64,000 nucleotides of DNA from assembly GCF_036014015.1 (NCBI RefSeq), contig NZ_CP107905.1, forward strand, positions 6,138,001 to 6,202,000. The letters are read 5' to 3'. The number at the start of each line of letters is the position of its first letter. Within the stretch, counting starts at the first letter, position 1. The stretch comes from Streptomyces sp. NBC_00457. Its GTDB lineage: Bacteria > Actinomycetota > Actinomycetes > Streptomycetales > Streptomycetaceae. Under the pieces are notes generated by a model, which was given only the letters and a program-made list of their open reading frames with translations, searched no databases and was not told where the DNA came from. Below, one piece after another: positions 1-8,044 of this stretch. The translations under genes were made by a program, and so were the position numbers.

Positions 1-508
1 CCGGCTGTCCGGGATGGCCCACCATGCCGGACTCTCCGTGATCGCGGTCGACCCGGCGTACACGAGCAGATGGGGTGCCCAGCACTGGCTGAACCCCCTG
101 AAGAAACAGGCTTCTACCGGCTCGACCGCCGTGAGCGGGCATCATGCCGCCGCGGTGGTCGTCGGCAGACGCGGTCTGGGCTGTACGGCCCGGCGCAGGA
201 AAGACGGACCCCGCCAAACCCCCGCCACCACCGCCCTCCGGCGTGCTGACGCAGGGGCCGTGCGACCGGAGGATCGCACCGGGACAACCGCCCCCACACC
301 GCCGAGTCACCACATCCCAAGCCGTACGGAGCAGACAGCTCCGGAACGGACCTCGCGCAGCACCCCCTCGGTGCGTCAGACGCGAGCGCGCCCACCCGGA
401 AAGCACCCGCCCCACGGCCCCACCACCGTTCGGGGGCCCAGCATCCACGACCAGCAACTCACGCTGTTCGGAATGCCCGAAACGGCCACCATCGGCCAAT
501 CAGCTTAG
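1..508 (+). CDS. TnpB-related protein, C-terminal part (5' end outside window)
   Basis: The reading frame is open from the first bases of the window, so the gene starts upstream and only the C-terminal part is visible. The segment reading AVDPAYTSRWGAQHW, followed by a Gly-His-His-Ala-rich stretch and GRRGLG, matches my memory of actinobacterial TnpB-related proteins, where the DPAYTS region carries the last RuvC-type acidic residue. The remaining roughly 110 residues are basic and Pro/Arg/Thr-rich, as in the variable tails of these proteins. TnpB proteins are RNA-guided nucleases of IS200/IS605-type elements. The zinc-ribbon cysteines of classical TnpB are not seen in this tail. No right-end hairpin of an IS605-type element was recognised downstream. 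Whether the element is intact cannot be judged from here. Confidence 0.65.
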   Translation, partial: RLSGMAHHAGLSVIAVDPAYTSRWGAQHWLNPLKKQASTGSTAVSGHHAAAVVVGRRGLGCTARRRKDGPRQTPATTALRRADAGAVRPEDRTGTTAPTPPSHHIPSRTEQTAPERTSRSTPSVRQTRARPPGKHPPHGPTTVRGPSIHDQQLTLFGMPETATIGQSA

Positions 509-607
509 GAACGGTTTCCTCATCGAATTCAAGGCGGGCTCATAGATTCACGGCGGTTCGACAGGTCATCGACAGCCTCTTGCGCGACCGTGCCGGGCGC
601 TGCTGAA

Positions 608-622
608 CTGACGTACCGTCAG
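608..622. promoter_or_regulatory. Shared palindromic operator, site 1
   Basis: The site reads CTGACGTACCGTCAG, a perfect 6-bp inverted repeat with a 3-bp centre. It ends 27 bp before the start codon of the DUF35 gene at 650. It matches ten other sites in the window (consensus CTGACGnnnCGTCAG), all upstream of catabolic genes. A TetR-type repressor is the likely binder; this is inferred from symmetry and size only. Confidence 0.7.
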
Positions 623-649
623 ATTCTGTAGCCGTCACGGGGAGTGCGC

Positions 650-1027
650 ATGGACGTCCCGGAGATCGACGCGTTCACGAGGACGTACTGGGACGCGGCC
701 GCGGAGGGTCGACTGCTGGTCCGTCGCTGTGGGGCGTGCGGCCGGGCCCATCACTACCCCCGCGAGTTCTGCCCGCACTGCTGGAGCGAGGACGTCACCT
801 GGGAACCCGCGACAGGCCGCGCCACCCTCTACACCTGGTCCGTCGTCCACCGCAACGACCTGCCACCCTTCGGCGAGCGCACCCCCTACGTCGCCGCCGT
901 CGTCGACCTCGCGGAGGGGCCCCGGATGATGACGGAGGTCGTGGGGGGCGGGGAGTTGCGGGTGGGCATGGAACTGGAGGTGGGGTTCCGGGAGGGGGTG
1001 CCGGTGTTCCGGGTTCTCGGTGTGTAG
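650..1027 (+). CDS. DUF35 / OB-fold zinc-ribbon acyl-CoA-binding protein
   Basis: This protein of about 125 residues has an N-terminal rubredoxin-like zinc ribbon (CGACG, then CPHC about 15 residues later) followed by a small OB-fold domain, the DUF35 architecture. Family members such as ChsH2 partner with thiolase-like or MaoC-like proteins and bind CoA thioesters in steroid and polyketide-type metabolism. I chose the ATG at 650 because the GGGGAG at 639-644 is correctly spaced for it; a GTG two codons upstream (644) would overlap that site. The gene stands alone on the plus strand behind operator site 1. Its natural partner may be the thiolase-like protein encoded at 3556-4731 under a sister operator; that pairing is an inference. 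Confidence 0.85.
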   Translation: MDVPEIDAFTRTYWDAAAEGRLLVRRCGACGRAHHYPREFCPHCWSEDVTWEPATGRATLYTWSVVHRNDLPPFGERTPYVAAVVDLAEGPRMMTEVVGGGELRVGMELEVGFREGVPVFRVLGV

Positions 1028-1044
1028 GGCACTGGCCGGTCCGT

Positions 1045-1710
1045 TCAAGGCCACAGAAGTTCCTTGGTCCAACCCCCCTCCGCCCGCCGGTAGTTCAGCC
1101 GCACATGCCGTCGCTCCGCGTCCCCCTGGAAGAACTCCACTGTGTCCGGCTGGAGGTGGTACAGCGTCCAGGACGGGACCAGTGTGTCCGGGTCGCGCTG
1201 GGCGCGGTCCCAGGCCGCGGCTGATTCCGTCGCCAACTCCTCCAGTGAGCCGAGGACTTCGCTCTGGTGGCCGGTGAGGGCGGCGGCGAGGGCGCCGGTG
1301 GAGCGGGCGTGGAGGTCGGACTGGGCTTCCCGGGAGGGGGCGGTGGTGACGGGGCCGCGGATGCGGATCTGGCGGGCGAGGGTGGGCCAGTAGAAGCCGA
1401 GGGCCGCGTACGGGCGGGCCGCGAGGTGGCGGCCCTTTGCGCTGTGGTCGTGCGTGGCGAAGGCCCAGCCGTCCTCGTCGGCGCCGTGCAGCATGACCGT
1501 GCGTACGTCCGGCAGGCCCTCCTCGTCCGAGGTCGCCAGCGACATGGTGTGCGGCTCCGGCTGGCCTGCCGTCACCGCCTCCGCGAACCAGGTGGTGAAG
1601 AGCGGGAGAGGGGAGGCGGGTGCGGTGGCCGGGTCGAAGGGGCGGAGTTCGGTGACTCCCGCCTCCCAGACGCGGGACGACCGCAGCAGACGTACAAACT
1701 CGGAGTCCAT
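1045..1710 (-). CDS. Pyridoxine/pyridoxamine 5'-phosphate oxidase family protein (PdxH-like)
   Basis: A 221-residue protein with the split-barrel FMN-binding fold of PdxH. The hallmarks are VRTVMLHG (FMN-binding strand), a GFYWP segment, the QIRIRG strand and a C-terminal dimerisation segment ending in LLWP. PdxH oxidises pyridoxine or pyridoxamine 5'-phosphate to PLP with FMN in the cytoplasm. The length agrees with the family. It lies convergent to the DUF35 gene, with only 17 bp between the two stop codons, and is followed on the same strand by another PPOX-fold gene. Several Streptomyces PdxH-like paralogues have uncertain substrates, so vitamin B6 oxidase activity is likely but not proven. 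Confidence 0.75.
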   Translation of the reverse strand: MDSEFVRLLRSSRVWEAGVTELRPFDPATAPASPLPLFTTWFAEAVTAGQPEPHTMSLATSDEEGLPDVRTVMLHGADEDGWAFATHDHSAKGRHLAARPYAALGFYWPTLARQIRIRGPVTTAPSREAQSDLHARSTGALAAALTGHQSEVLGSLEELATESAAAWDRAQRDPDTLVPSWTLYHLQPDTVEFFQGDAERRHVRLNYRRAEGGWTKELLWP

Positions 1711-1755
1711 GCCTCCGATTCTCCCGCCCGGCGCCTCTGTCCCGCCCGGTGACCG

Positions 1756-2181
1756 CTAAACCGTGCCCAGATCCGACGACACCCAGCGTTCCGGGCGCAT
1801 CCGGATGATCACCATCTCGCCGTGGTTGTTCCAGGAGAAGTCGACATAGCCGTCGACCTTCTCGGCGGGGAGGTAGCGGGCCGAGAGTTCGCGGAGTTTC
1901 TCGATGGTGGCGGGTGTGGTGTCGAGGACCGGGCCCTCCACCGACACATAGCGGATCGTGGGTTCCAGCCGGTCCACCATCAGGGAGAACCTGCCGGCCT
2001 TGCTGATCAGCTGGTGCTTACGGGAGTCCAGCCCGGTCAGGATCCAGACCGTGCCGTCGGGCTCGACCTGGTACCAGATCGGGACGCTGAGCGGCGCGCG
2101 CCCCTCTTCGGCGTCCACCGCCAGCGCGGCGATGTGCGGCTCGGCCAGGAACTGTTCGCGCTCCTCGCGGGTCAGGGCCAT
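1756..2181 (-). CDS. PPOX-class oxidoreductase, probably F420-dependent
   Basis: About 141 residues from the ATG at 2181, beginning MALTREEREQFLAEPHIAAL, which is the usual start of actinobacterial PPOX-class F420-dependent enzymes. The fold is a split beta-barrel: a substrate/cofactor strand with PLSVPIWYQ, then DSRKHQLI and the YVSVEGPV strand. A longer frame begins at a GTG at 2253, but a GGAGG eight bases upstream of 2181 and the family length support the shorter form. Members reduce small aromatic or unsaturated compounds with F420H2 or bind flavin or heme. The gene is encoded upstream of the PdxH-like gene on the same strand and divergently from the secreted protein at 2344. Confidence 0.75.
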   Translation of the reverse strand: MALTREEREQFLAEPHIAALAVDAEEGRAPLSVPIWYQVEPDGTVWILTGLDSRKHQLISKAGRFSLMVDRLEPTIRYVSVEGPVLDTTPATIEKLRELSARYLPAEKVDGYVDFSWNNHGEMVIIRMRPERWVSSDLGTV

Positions 2182-2343
2182 GTCGGGATCCTCCAGCGAC
2201 TCGAGTCGTTCGGCGGTCTTTCTGTGGTCCTTCTGTGACGCTCCGTTGTTCACAACGTCCGCCGACGGGTACCTGTTCCCCCACCGGCGGTCCGTCGCCT
2301 GCCGTTGGGCCGTTCGTCACCCCGTGTCCCTACTGTGCCCGCC

Positions 2344-3552
2344 ATGAGAAGAATCTCGATCATGCTCAGCGCCGTCGCGCTGACCGTCGGCCTCACGGCG
2401 CCCGCCGCCCTGGCCGACGAGAAGACCGGTGCGAAGACCCACGACTTCGGCCAGGCCACGCTCACCGGATGGGCATCGCTGCCTGCGGAGACGTACGTGC
2501 CGGGCAGTGAGCCGTCCGGGGCCGCGATAGGGGCGGGCCCGTTCAACGGGATCGCGGCGCCGTTCGCGGGGCAGCCGGTGCAGGGCTTCAGCGGCATCGT
2601 GAACCGGCACGACGGCACCTACGACGTGCTGTCGGACAACGGCTACGGCAACAAGGCCAACAGCGCCGACTTCCTGCTCCGCGTCCACCGCGTCAAGCCG
2701 GACACGCGCACAGGGAAGGTCAAGGTGCTCGGCGGGTTCAACCTGACCGACCCGTACCACAAGGTGCCGTTCGCGCTCACCCGCGCCGACCGCACCCTCA
2801 CCGGCGCCGACTTCGACGTCGAGTCGATCGTGCGGGCGTACGACGGGACGTACTGGATGGGCGATGAATTCGGCCCGTTCCTGCTGCACTTCTCGCGCAC
2901 CGGCAAGCTGCTGGAGGCGCCGATCTCCCTCAAGGGCGTGCAGGCGCCCGAGAACCCGTACCTGAACGGCGGCACGCCCAACCTCGGCAGCAGCAAGGGC
3001 TTCGAGGGCATGGCCCGTTCCGTCGACGGACGGCACCTCTACCCGCTGCTCGAAGGCACGGTGACCGGTGACACCCCCGGCGACCTGCGCTTCAACGACT
3101 TCGATCTGAAGGCCGGCAAGTACACGGGCAAGCACTGGACCTACCGCCTGGAGTCCGCCGCCCACGCCATCGGCGACGCCATCGCCGTCGACAAGCACCG
3201 CTTCCTGGTCATCGAGCGGGACGGCGGACAGGGCGACACCGCCAAGTTCAAGCGGATCTACCTCGCCGACACGCGGGACCGCAACGACGACGGGGTGATG
3301 GACAAGACCCTCGTCGCCGACCTGATGAACATCGCCAACCCGAAGAAGCTCGGCGGCTTCGGCGAGACGTTCACCTTCCCGTTCCAGACGATCGAGGACG
3401 TCGTCCTGCTCGACGACCGCACCCTCGCCGTCCTGAACGACAACAACTTCCCCTTCTCCACCGGCCGCACGGCGGGCAAGGCGGACAACAACGAGTACAT
3501 CACCATCCGGCTCGGCGACCGCCTGCACGCCGACTGGCGCGCGTTCCTCTAA
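2344..3552 (+). CDS. Secreted esterase-like phytase family protein
   Basis: A 402-residue exported protein. Residues 1-24 form a typical Sec signal peptide (MRR, a hydrophobic core, then AALA before DEK). The mature part has the conserved features of the esterase-like phytase family: GFSGIV near the start, then VLSDNGYG, DVESIVRAYDGTYWMGDEFGP and SKGFEGMA, and finally the closing NDNNFPFS region. The fold is a six-bladed propeller expected to bind calcium through the Asp/Glu-rich loops. The activity in this family (phosphatase, phytase or esterase) is poorly established. The ATG at 2344 was chosen because an upstream in-frame start at 2305 would place extra residues before the signal peptide. 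Confidence 0.85.
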   Translation: MRRISIMLSAVALTVGLTAPAALADEKTGAKTHDFGQATLTGWASLPAETYVPGSEPSGAAIGAGPFNGIAAPFAGQPVQGFSGIVNRHDGTYDVLSDNGYGNKANSADFLLRVHRVKPDTRTGKVKVLGGFNLTDPYHKVPFALTRADRTLTGADFDVESIVRAYDGTYWMGDEFGPFLLHFSRTGKLLEAPISLKGVQAPENPYLNGGTPNLGSSKGFEGMARSVDGRHLYPLLEGTVTGDTPGDLRFNDFDLKAGKYTGKHWTYRLESAAHAIGDAIAVDKHRFLVIERDGGQGDTAKFKRIYLADTRDRNDDGVMDKTLVADLMNIANPKKLGGFGETFTFPFQTIEDVVLLDDRTLAVLNDNNFPFSTGRTAGKADNNEYITIRLGDRLHADWRAFL

Positions 3553-3555
3553 GCC

Positions 3556-4731
3556 TCACTGGCGTCCCAGCACCACCGTCCCCGACGAGCAGAACCACCC
3601 GCCCGTCCCGGACGCCACCGCGAGGCGCGGCAACCGCCCGTCCCGGGCCCGCACTTGCCGCGCCTCGCCCACCTCCCCCCGCAACTGCCGCACCGCCTCC
3701 ACCAGCAGGAACAACCCCCGCATCCCCGGGTGCTGAGCCGACAGCCCACCCCCGTCCGTGTTCACGGGCAATTCCCCGCCTACGACTTTCAGCCGCCCCT
3801 TCTCGACGAACGCCCCGCCCTCGCCCTTCCCGCAGAACCCCAGATCCTCCAGCGTCACCAACGTCATGTAGGTGAACGCGTCGTAGATCTCCGCGAAGTC
3901 GATCTCCTCCGGCCGCACGCCCGCCCGCTCGAAGGCGAGCCGTCCGCTCACCGCCGCCGGGGAGACGGTGAAGTCAGGCCACTCGGACATCGTCGTGTGC
4001 GAGACGTGCTCCCCGGTGCCGAGCACCCACACCGGCGCGGTACGGCAGTCCCGTACGTACTCCTCCGCCACCAGCAGCACCGCCGCCCCGCCGTCGGACC
4101 GTATGCAGCAGTGCAGCTTGGTGAAGGGGTCCGCGATCATCGGGCCGTCGAGCACGTCGTCGACGGTGATCGGCTCCCGGAACATCGCCTCCGGGTTCAG
4201 GGCGGCGTTCGCCCGCGCCTGCACCGCCACCTCCGCCAACTGCTCGATGGTCGTGCCGTGTTCGTGCATATGGCGACGGGCGGCCATGGCGTACTTGGCG
4301 ATGAGGGTATGGCCGTACGGGACCTCGAACTGGAGCGGGCCGCGTGCGCCGAAGGACAGGTTGCCGGTCCGGCGGCCCGCCTTGATGTCGGCGCGGGCGG
4401 TGGAGCCGTAGACGAGCAGGACGGCGTTCGCGTGCCCGGCCGCTATCGCGTCGGTCGCGTGGGCGGCCATCACCTCCCAGGTGGAGCCGCCCACCGAGGT
4501 CGAGTCGACCCAGGTGGGACGCAGGCCCATGTATTCGGCCACCTCCGCCGGGGCCAGCGTGCCGAGGCCCGCCGACGCGAAGCCGTCGATCACGGACTTG
4601 TCGAGGCCCGCGTCGGCCAGCGCGCGGCGGGCGGCCTGGGCGTGCAGCGCGTACGGGGTGGTGTCGTCCACGCGGCCGCAGTCGGAGAGGGCGACGCCGG
4701 CCACGGCGACTTTCCGGCTCCCGGGAATCAT
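3556..4731 (-). CDS. Thiolase-like / lipid-transfer protein family protein
   Basis: A 391-residue thiolase-fold protein of the SCP2-thiolase (Ltp) branch. The C-terminal signature is NTDGGGLSAQHPGMRG. Where true thiolases have the nucleophilic Cys in the N-terminal half, this protein reads STSVGGSTWEV, so the usual acyl-accepting Cys is missing. That pattern fits non-thiolytic members such as the Ltp2-type retro-aldolases, which work with a DUF35 partner. The start at 4731 is preceded by GCAGGAGG with good spacing; an upstream ATG at 4755 is less likely. It is divergent from the acyl-CoA dehydrogenase and shares operator site 2. It probably acts on a CoA thioester in the regulon's pathway. 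Confidence 0.8.
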   Translation of the reverse strand: MIPGSRKVAVAGVALSDCGRVDDTTPYALHAQAARRALADAGLDKSVIDGFASAGLGTLAPAEVAEYMGLRPTWVDSTSVGGSTWEVMAAHATDAIAAGHANAVLLVYGSTARADIKAGRRTGNLSFGARGPLQFEVPYGHTLIAKYAMAARRHMHEHGTTIEQLAEVAVQARANAALNPEAMFREPITVDDVLDGPMIADPFTKLHCCIRSDGGAAVLLVAEEYVRDCRTAPVWVLGTGEHVSHTTMSEWPDFTVSPAAVSGRLAFERAGVRPEEIDFAEIYDAFTYMTLVTLEDLGFCGKGEGGAFVEKGRLKVVGGELPVNTDGGGLSAQHPGMRGLFLLVEAVRQLRGEVGEARQVRARDGRLPRLAVASGTGGWFCSSGTVVLGRQ

Positions 4732-4775
4732 GAGAGGCCTCCTGCCCCTGGGCATATCGTTCGTGGGCTCCTAAT

Positions 4776-4790
4776 ATGACGGCCCGTCAG
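4776..4790. promoter_or_regulatory. Shared palindromic operator, site 2
   Basis: The site reads ATGACGGCCCGTCAG, one mismatch from CTGACGnnnCGTCAG, followed by AT as in several sister sites. It lies between the divergent thiolase-like gene (start 4731) and the acyl-CoA dehydrogenase gene (start 4808), only a few bases before the latter's GGGAGGG ribosome-binding site. It could control both directions. Confidence 0.65.
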
Positions 4791-4807
4791 ATCGGGAGGG
4801 AAGAGCC

Positions 4808-6118
4808 ATGGACGCCAGCTTCACCACCGAGCAGGACGAGATCCGCCGCACCCTGCGCGAACTGCTCCACAAGCGGTGCGGACCGGAGGAGCTGCGCGCC
4901 GCCGTCGATCAGCCGGCCGGCCACGATCCCGCACTCTGGACAGCCCTCGCCGAACAACTCGGCCTGCCCGGCCTCGCCCTTCCCGAGACCTACGGCGGTG
5001 TCGGCTGCTCCGTCACCGAACTCGCCCTCGCGGCGGAGGAGACGGGCCGGGCCCTCGCCCCCTCACCGCTGCTCGCGACCACCGTCCTCAGCGCGCCCCT
5101 GCTGCTCGCCCTCGGCACCGAGGCCCAGCGCGCGGAGCTGCTGCCGCGCCTCGCCGCGGGTTCGCTCACCGCGGCCCTCGGCGTACCCGGCGCCGCGCTC
5201 GCCACCGCGCTCGGGCTGACCGGCGACAACGGTGGCGGCAATGGCGATGGCTGGGCCGGTGGGGGGCGCGCGGGGGGCGTCCAGGCGCGGCGGACGGAGG
5301 ACGGGGGCTGGCGGTTGTACGGGCAGGTCGACCAGGTCCTCGACGGGCACAGCGCGCAGCTGCTGATCGTCGCCGCCCACGCCGGGGGGTTCGCCCGCTC
5401 GCGCACGCTGCTGTTCCTCGTGCCCGGGGATTCGGCACGGCTCGTCCGTACCCGCCTCACCGCACTCGACGCGACCCGTCCGCAGGCCCGCCTCCAACTG
5501 CGGGACGTCGACGCCGAGTTGCTGGGCGATGAGGGCGGCGATGTCCTGGGGACCCTCACCCGCGTCGGCGATCACACCGCCGCCGTGCTCGCCTGCGAGG
5601 CCGTTGGGGTCGCCGACCGGGTGTTGGAGCGGACCGTGGAGTACGTGGGGCAGCGGGAGCAGTTCGGGCGGGCGATCGGGTCGTTCCAGGCGGTGAAGCA
5701 CCGGTTGGCCGATGTGTATGTCCAGATTCAGGCCGCGCGCTCGGCTGCGTACTACGCGGCGTGGGCGGTGCGCTCCGCGGGAACTGCCGCGATGGGTCGT
5801 GTGTCGTCTGCGGGTCCGTTGGGGCTGGTCGCGCAGTTCCCCGCGCCCCTTCGGGGCGCTGCCGGACCGCAGCCGACTTCATCGGAGCCGCTCAAGGTGG
5901 GCGGGCTTGCGCTCGCGCAGGCCCTGGAGGCCTTGCGGGGTGCGGCGGCCGAAGGGATACAGATGCACGGCGGCATCGGTTTCACCTGGGAGCACGAGGC
6001 TCACCTGTACTTCAAGCGGGCTGCGGGCGATGAGCTGCTCTTCGGGCCCGTGCATCGGCTGCGGGCGCATGCCGCCGACGCGGCGCGGCTCTTCGCGGGT
6101 GGGGAGGTGACCGTCTGA
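4808..6118 (+). CDS. Acyl-CoA dehydrogenase with in-frame repeat insertion
   Basis: A 436-residue acyl-CoA dehydrogenase: N-terminal helical domain with LPETYGGVG, middle beta domain, and C-terminal helical domain with GQREQFGRAIGSFQAVKH and MHGGIGFTWEHEAHLYFKR. Such flavoproteins introduce an alpha,beta double bond into acyl-CoA and pass electrons to ETF. Between AVRSAG (about residue 323) and PLKVGG (about residue 363) the protein carries some 35 foreign residues, including GLVAQFPAPLRGA, encoded by a copy of the palindromic intergenic repeat (5806-5860). The frame is preserved. The segment falls between helices of the C-terminal domain, so the enzyme may still fold. The stop codon overlaps the next start (TGATG), so it is coupled to the Ddn-like gene. 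Confidence 0.88.
   Translation: MDASFTTEQDEIRRTLRELLHKRCGPEELRAAVDQPAGHDPALWTALAEQLGLPGLALPETYGGVGCSVTELALAAEETGRALAPSPLLATTVLSAPLLLALGTEAQRAELLPRLAAGSLTAALGVPGAALATALGLTGDNGGGNGDGWAGGGRAGGVQARRTEDGGWRLYGQVDQVLDGHSAQLLIVAAHAGGFARSRTLLFLVPGDSARLVRTRLTALDATRPQARLQLRDVDAELLGDEGGDVLGTLTRVGDHTAAVLACEAVGVADRVLERTVEYVGQREQFGRAIGSFQAVKHRLADVYVQIQAARSAAYYAAWAVRSAGTAAMGRVSSAGPLGLVAQFPAPLRGAAGPQPTSSEPLKVGGLALAQALEALRGAAAEGIQMHGGIGFTWEHEAHLYFKRAAGDELLFGPVHRLRAHAADAARLFAGGEVTV
5806..5860 (+). repeat. Palindromic intergenic-type repeat, copy 1 (inside a gene)
   Basis: This copy reads CTGCGGGTCCGTTGGGG, then GCGCAGTTCCCCGCG and a small GC hairpin CGCCCCTTCGGGGCG. The same sequence lies between genes at 12177, 31563 and 49631. 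Here it sits inside the acyl-CoA dehydrogenase gene without breaking the frame. Confidence 0.8.
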
Positions 6119-6600
6119 TGGGCGTCAAGGATGCCGGGGTGCGGTTCGTGCAGAAGGTGTCGTCCACGCCGGGCTTCGCCAAGGTCGCCCCGCATGTCGT
6201 TCCCGCGCTGGATCGCGCCGTCCACCGGCTCACCCGCGGCAAGGTGCTGCTGAGCGCGCAGATGCTGCCGGGGGTGATCCTGACCTCGACGGGGGCGAAG
6301 AGCGGGGTCGCCCGCCGTACGCCGCTCGCCTGCATGCCGGAGGACGACGGGCGCAGCTGGATCCTCATCGGCTCCAACTTCGGGCGCCCCGGCCATCCCG
6401 CCTGGACCCACAACCTCCTCGCCCGTCCCGACGCCGAGGTCAGCTGGAAGGGACGGGACATTCCGGTCCGGGCCCGGCTGCTGGAGGGGGAGGAGCGGGC
6501 GGCGGCCTGGAAGGCGGCGCTGGAGTTCTGGCCGCCGTATGCGGCGTATCAGGCACGGGTGGAGCGGGAGATCCGGCTGTTCAGGATGGTGCGGCGGTGA
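6118..6600 (+). CDS. Deazaflavin (F420)-dependent nitroreductase family protein, Ddn-like
   Basis: A 160-residue protein of the Ddn split-barrel family. The diagnostic run is the GVILTSTGAKSGVARRTPL strand, then WILIGSNFGRPGHPAWTHNLLA and the final WPPYAAYQARVERE motif. Ddn-type enzymes bind F420H2 and reduce quinones, enones or nitro compounds. The start overlaps the stop of the acyl-CoA dehydrogenase, so the two are translationally coupled and under operator site 2. This suggests a reductive step in the same pathway, perhaps on an enone or a quinone. The substrate cannot be named from sequence. Confidence 0.85.
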   Translation: MGVKDAGVRFVQKVSSTPGFAKVAPHVVPALDRAVHRLTRGKVLLSAQMLPGVILTSTGAKSGVARRTPLACMPEDDGRSWILIGSNFGRPGHPAWTHNLLARPDAEVSWKGRDIPVRARLLEGEERAAAWKAALEFWPPYAAYQARVEREIRLFRMVRR

Positions 6601-6647
6601 TGCGACGACGATGATGCGTACGGCGGTGATCTCTACCGCGCTGATCC

Positions 6648-7277
6648 CTAAAGCGTCCCCAGTCGCTGCACCAGCAGAAACGCGCCGATTCCCAGCATCG
6701 CCGCCCCCGACGTGCGGGTGACCGCGCGGGCGGCGGACGGGCGGGCGCCGAGGACCGCGCGGGCCAGGAGGCCCACCGTCAGATAGACCGCCGCGCAGCA
6801 CGCCATGTGCAGGACGCCGAGCGTGGCCGTCTGCACCGGCACCGGCAGCTGTCCGGCCCCGGCCACCAGGAACTGCGGCAGCACCGACAGATACAGCAGC
6901 AGCCCCTTCGGGTTCAGCCCGCTGATCGTGGCGCCGCGCAGAAAGACGCGGCCGCGACTCGTCTCGACCGCCTGATCCGCCCCCGGCACCCCCGGCACCC
7001 CCGGATTCCGCAGCACTCCCCACCCCAGCCACACCAGGTACGCCGCTCCCGCCACCGTGAGTGCGGTCAGCAGGCCCGGCGACTTGGCCACCAGCACCGC
7101 GAGACCGGCCGTCGCCAGGGCCGTGTGCAGGGCGTAACCGGCGACCAGGCCCGCCACCGCCGGCAGGGGGGAACGGCCGCGCAGGCCCGCCGAGATCACA
7201 TACGCCCAGTCGGCGCCCGGTACGCACACCAGCAGAAGGTCGACGGCGAGGAAGGAAATCAGCGTTCCGGAGTCCAT
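6648..7277 (-). CDS. LysE/RhtB family amino-acid exporter
   Basis: A 209-residue integral membrane protein with about six hydrophobic segments. It begins MDSGTLISFLAVDLLLVCVPG, the usual LysE start, and includes the VPGADWAYVISAGLRGG-type loop and GLNPKGLLLYLSVLPQF, which is conserved in the family. These exporters move amino acids or related small molecules out of the cell. I chose 7277 because longer in-frame extensions to 7361 run into the divergent promoter. It faces an Lrp/AsnC gene 82 bp away, the classic exporter-regulator arrangement, so the Lrp protein probably controls it in response to its substrate. Confidence 0.88.
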   Translation of the reverse strand: MDSGTLISFLAVDLLLVCVPGADWAYVISAGLRGRSPLPAVAGLVAGYALHTALATAGLAVLVAKSPGLLTALTVAGAAYLVWLGWGVLRNPGVPGVPGADQAVETSRGRVFLRGATISGLNPKGLLLYLSVLPQFLVAGAGQLPVPVQTATLGVLHMACCAAVYLTVGLLARAVLGARPSAARAVTRTSGAAMLGIGAFLLVQRLGTL

Positions 7278-7359
7278 GGTGGGGACATTAGGCGGGAATG
7301 GGCCGAAAGTGTTCCTTAAGTTTGCTCGTGATCGCGGAATGTGGGGGAAAATCTGCCTC

Positions 7360-7809
7360 ATGGACGACGTGGACCGGAAGATTCTTGCCGAGTTGCAGCA
7401 GGACGGGCGGCTGACGGTGACCGAGCTGGCCGGGCGGGTGCGGCTGAGTGTCTCGCCGTGTCATCGGCGGCTGCGGGAGCTGGAGCGGTCCGGGGCGATC
7501 CAGGGGTACCGGGCCGTCGTCGATCCGGCGGCGGTGGGGCTGACCTTCGAGGCGCTGGTCTTCGTGTCGATGCGGCAGGAGGACCGGGACACGGTCGCCG
7601 AGTTCGAGCGGGCGCTGAGCGAGGTGGAGCACGTACTGGAGGCGCAGCGGCTGTTCGGAGAGCCCGACTATCTGCTGCGGGTCGCCACGGCCGACCTGGC
7701 GGCGTTTCAGCGGCTGTACGACGAGCGACTGGCGACGCTGCCGGGGGTGCAGCGGCTGACGTCGACGCTGGTGATGAAGCACGTGGTCAAGGACCGGCCG
7801 TTGCCCTGA
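7360..7809 (+). CDS. Lrp/AsnC family transcriptional regulator
   Basis: A 149-residue protein: an N-terminal winged helix-turn-helix (MDDVDRKILAELQQDGRLTVTELAGRV, then LSVSPCHRRLRELERSGAI) and a C-terminal RAM ligand-binding domain (EAQRLFGEPDYLLRVATADL). Lrp/AsnC proteins sense amino acids and usually regulate a neighbouring transporter or metabolic gene. The ATG at 7360 gives the standard length. It is divergent from the LysE exporter, and its likely target is the shared 82-bp intergenic region. Confidence 0.92.
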   Translation: MDDVDRKILAELQQDGRLTVTELAGRVRLSVSPCHRRLRELERSGAIQGYRAVVDPAAVGLTFEALVFVSMRQEDRDTVAEFERALSEVEHVLEAQRLFGEPDYLLRVATADLAAFQRLYDERLATLPGVQRLTSTLVMKHVVKDRPLP

Positions 7810-7832
7810 CGCTGCGATGGAGGGCCGAATCT

Positions 7833-7912
7833 TGTCTGCGGGCCGGTGGGGGCTGGTCGCGCCCACGCGGCGGAGCCGCATATTGATACAGCCCCGCGCC
7901 CCTTTGGGGCGC
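7833..7912 (+). repeat. Palindromic intergenic-type repeat, copy 2 (long subtype)
   Basis: The long subtype of the repeat. After GGGGGCTGGTCGCGC it has a short hairpin, GCGGCGGAGCCGC, then ATATTGATACAGC and a terminal hairpin GCGCCCCTTTGGGGCGC. Similar long copies lie at 45437 (plus orientation) and 56381 (reverse orientation). Confidence 0.75.
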
Positions 7913-7952
7913 GATACCCGCCGGAGTCGATCGGATCCGCCGCACGCAACAA

Positions 7953-7980
7953 GCGGCGGCCCACCGGAGTGAGCCGCCGC
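7953..7980. terminator. Hairpin terminator between convergent genes
   Basis: Arms GCGGCGGC and GCCGCCGC (8 bp, perfect) enclose a 12-base loop. It sits between the converging Lrp gene and TetR gene and may stop transcription from both sides. There is no U-tract, as is common in Streptomyces. Confidence 0.55.
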
Positions 7981-8044
7981 CTGTCAGACAGGACTGGGAA
8001 CCTGGGAAGGAAAGGAAAAGAAGGAAAGGAAAAGAGCGCGCGTG

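Noticed and set aside
14..508. An independent small protein starting at the ATG at 14
   Set aside because: The frame is open upstream to the window edge and the residues match the interior of a TnpB-related protein, so the ATG is internal.
2181..2253. Longer N-terminus of the PPOX protein from the GTG at 2253
   Set aside because: A GGAGG correctly placed for the ATG at 2181 and the family's usual start favour the shorter protein.
7833..7912. A small structural RNA gene
   Set aside because: The same sequence recurs in several intergenic places, and no promoter was seen, so a repeat is the simpler reading.
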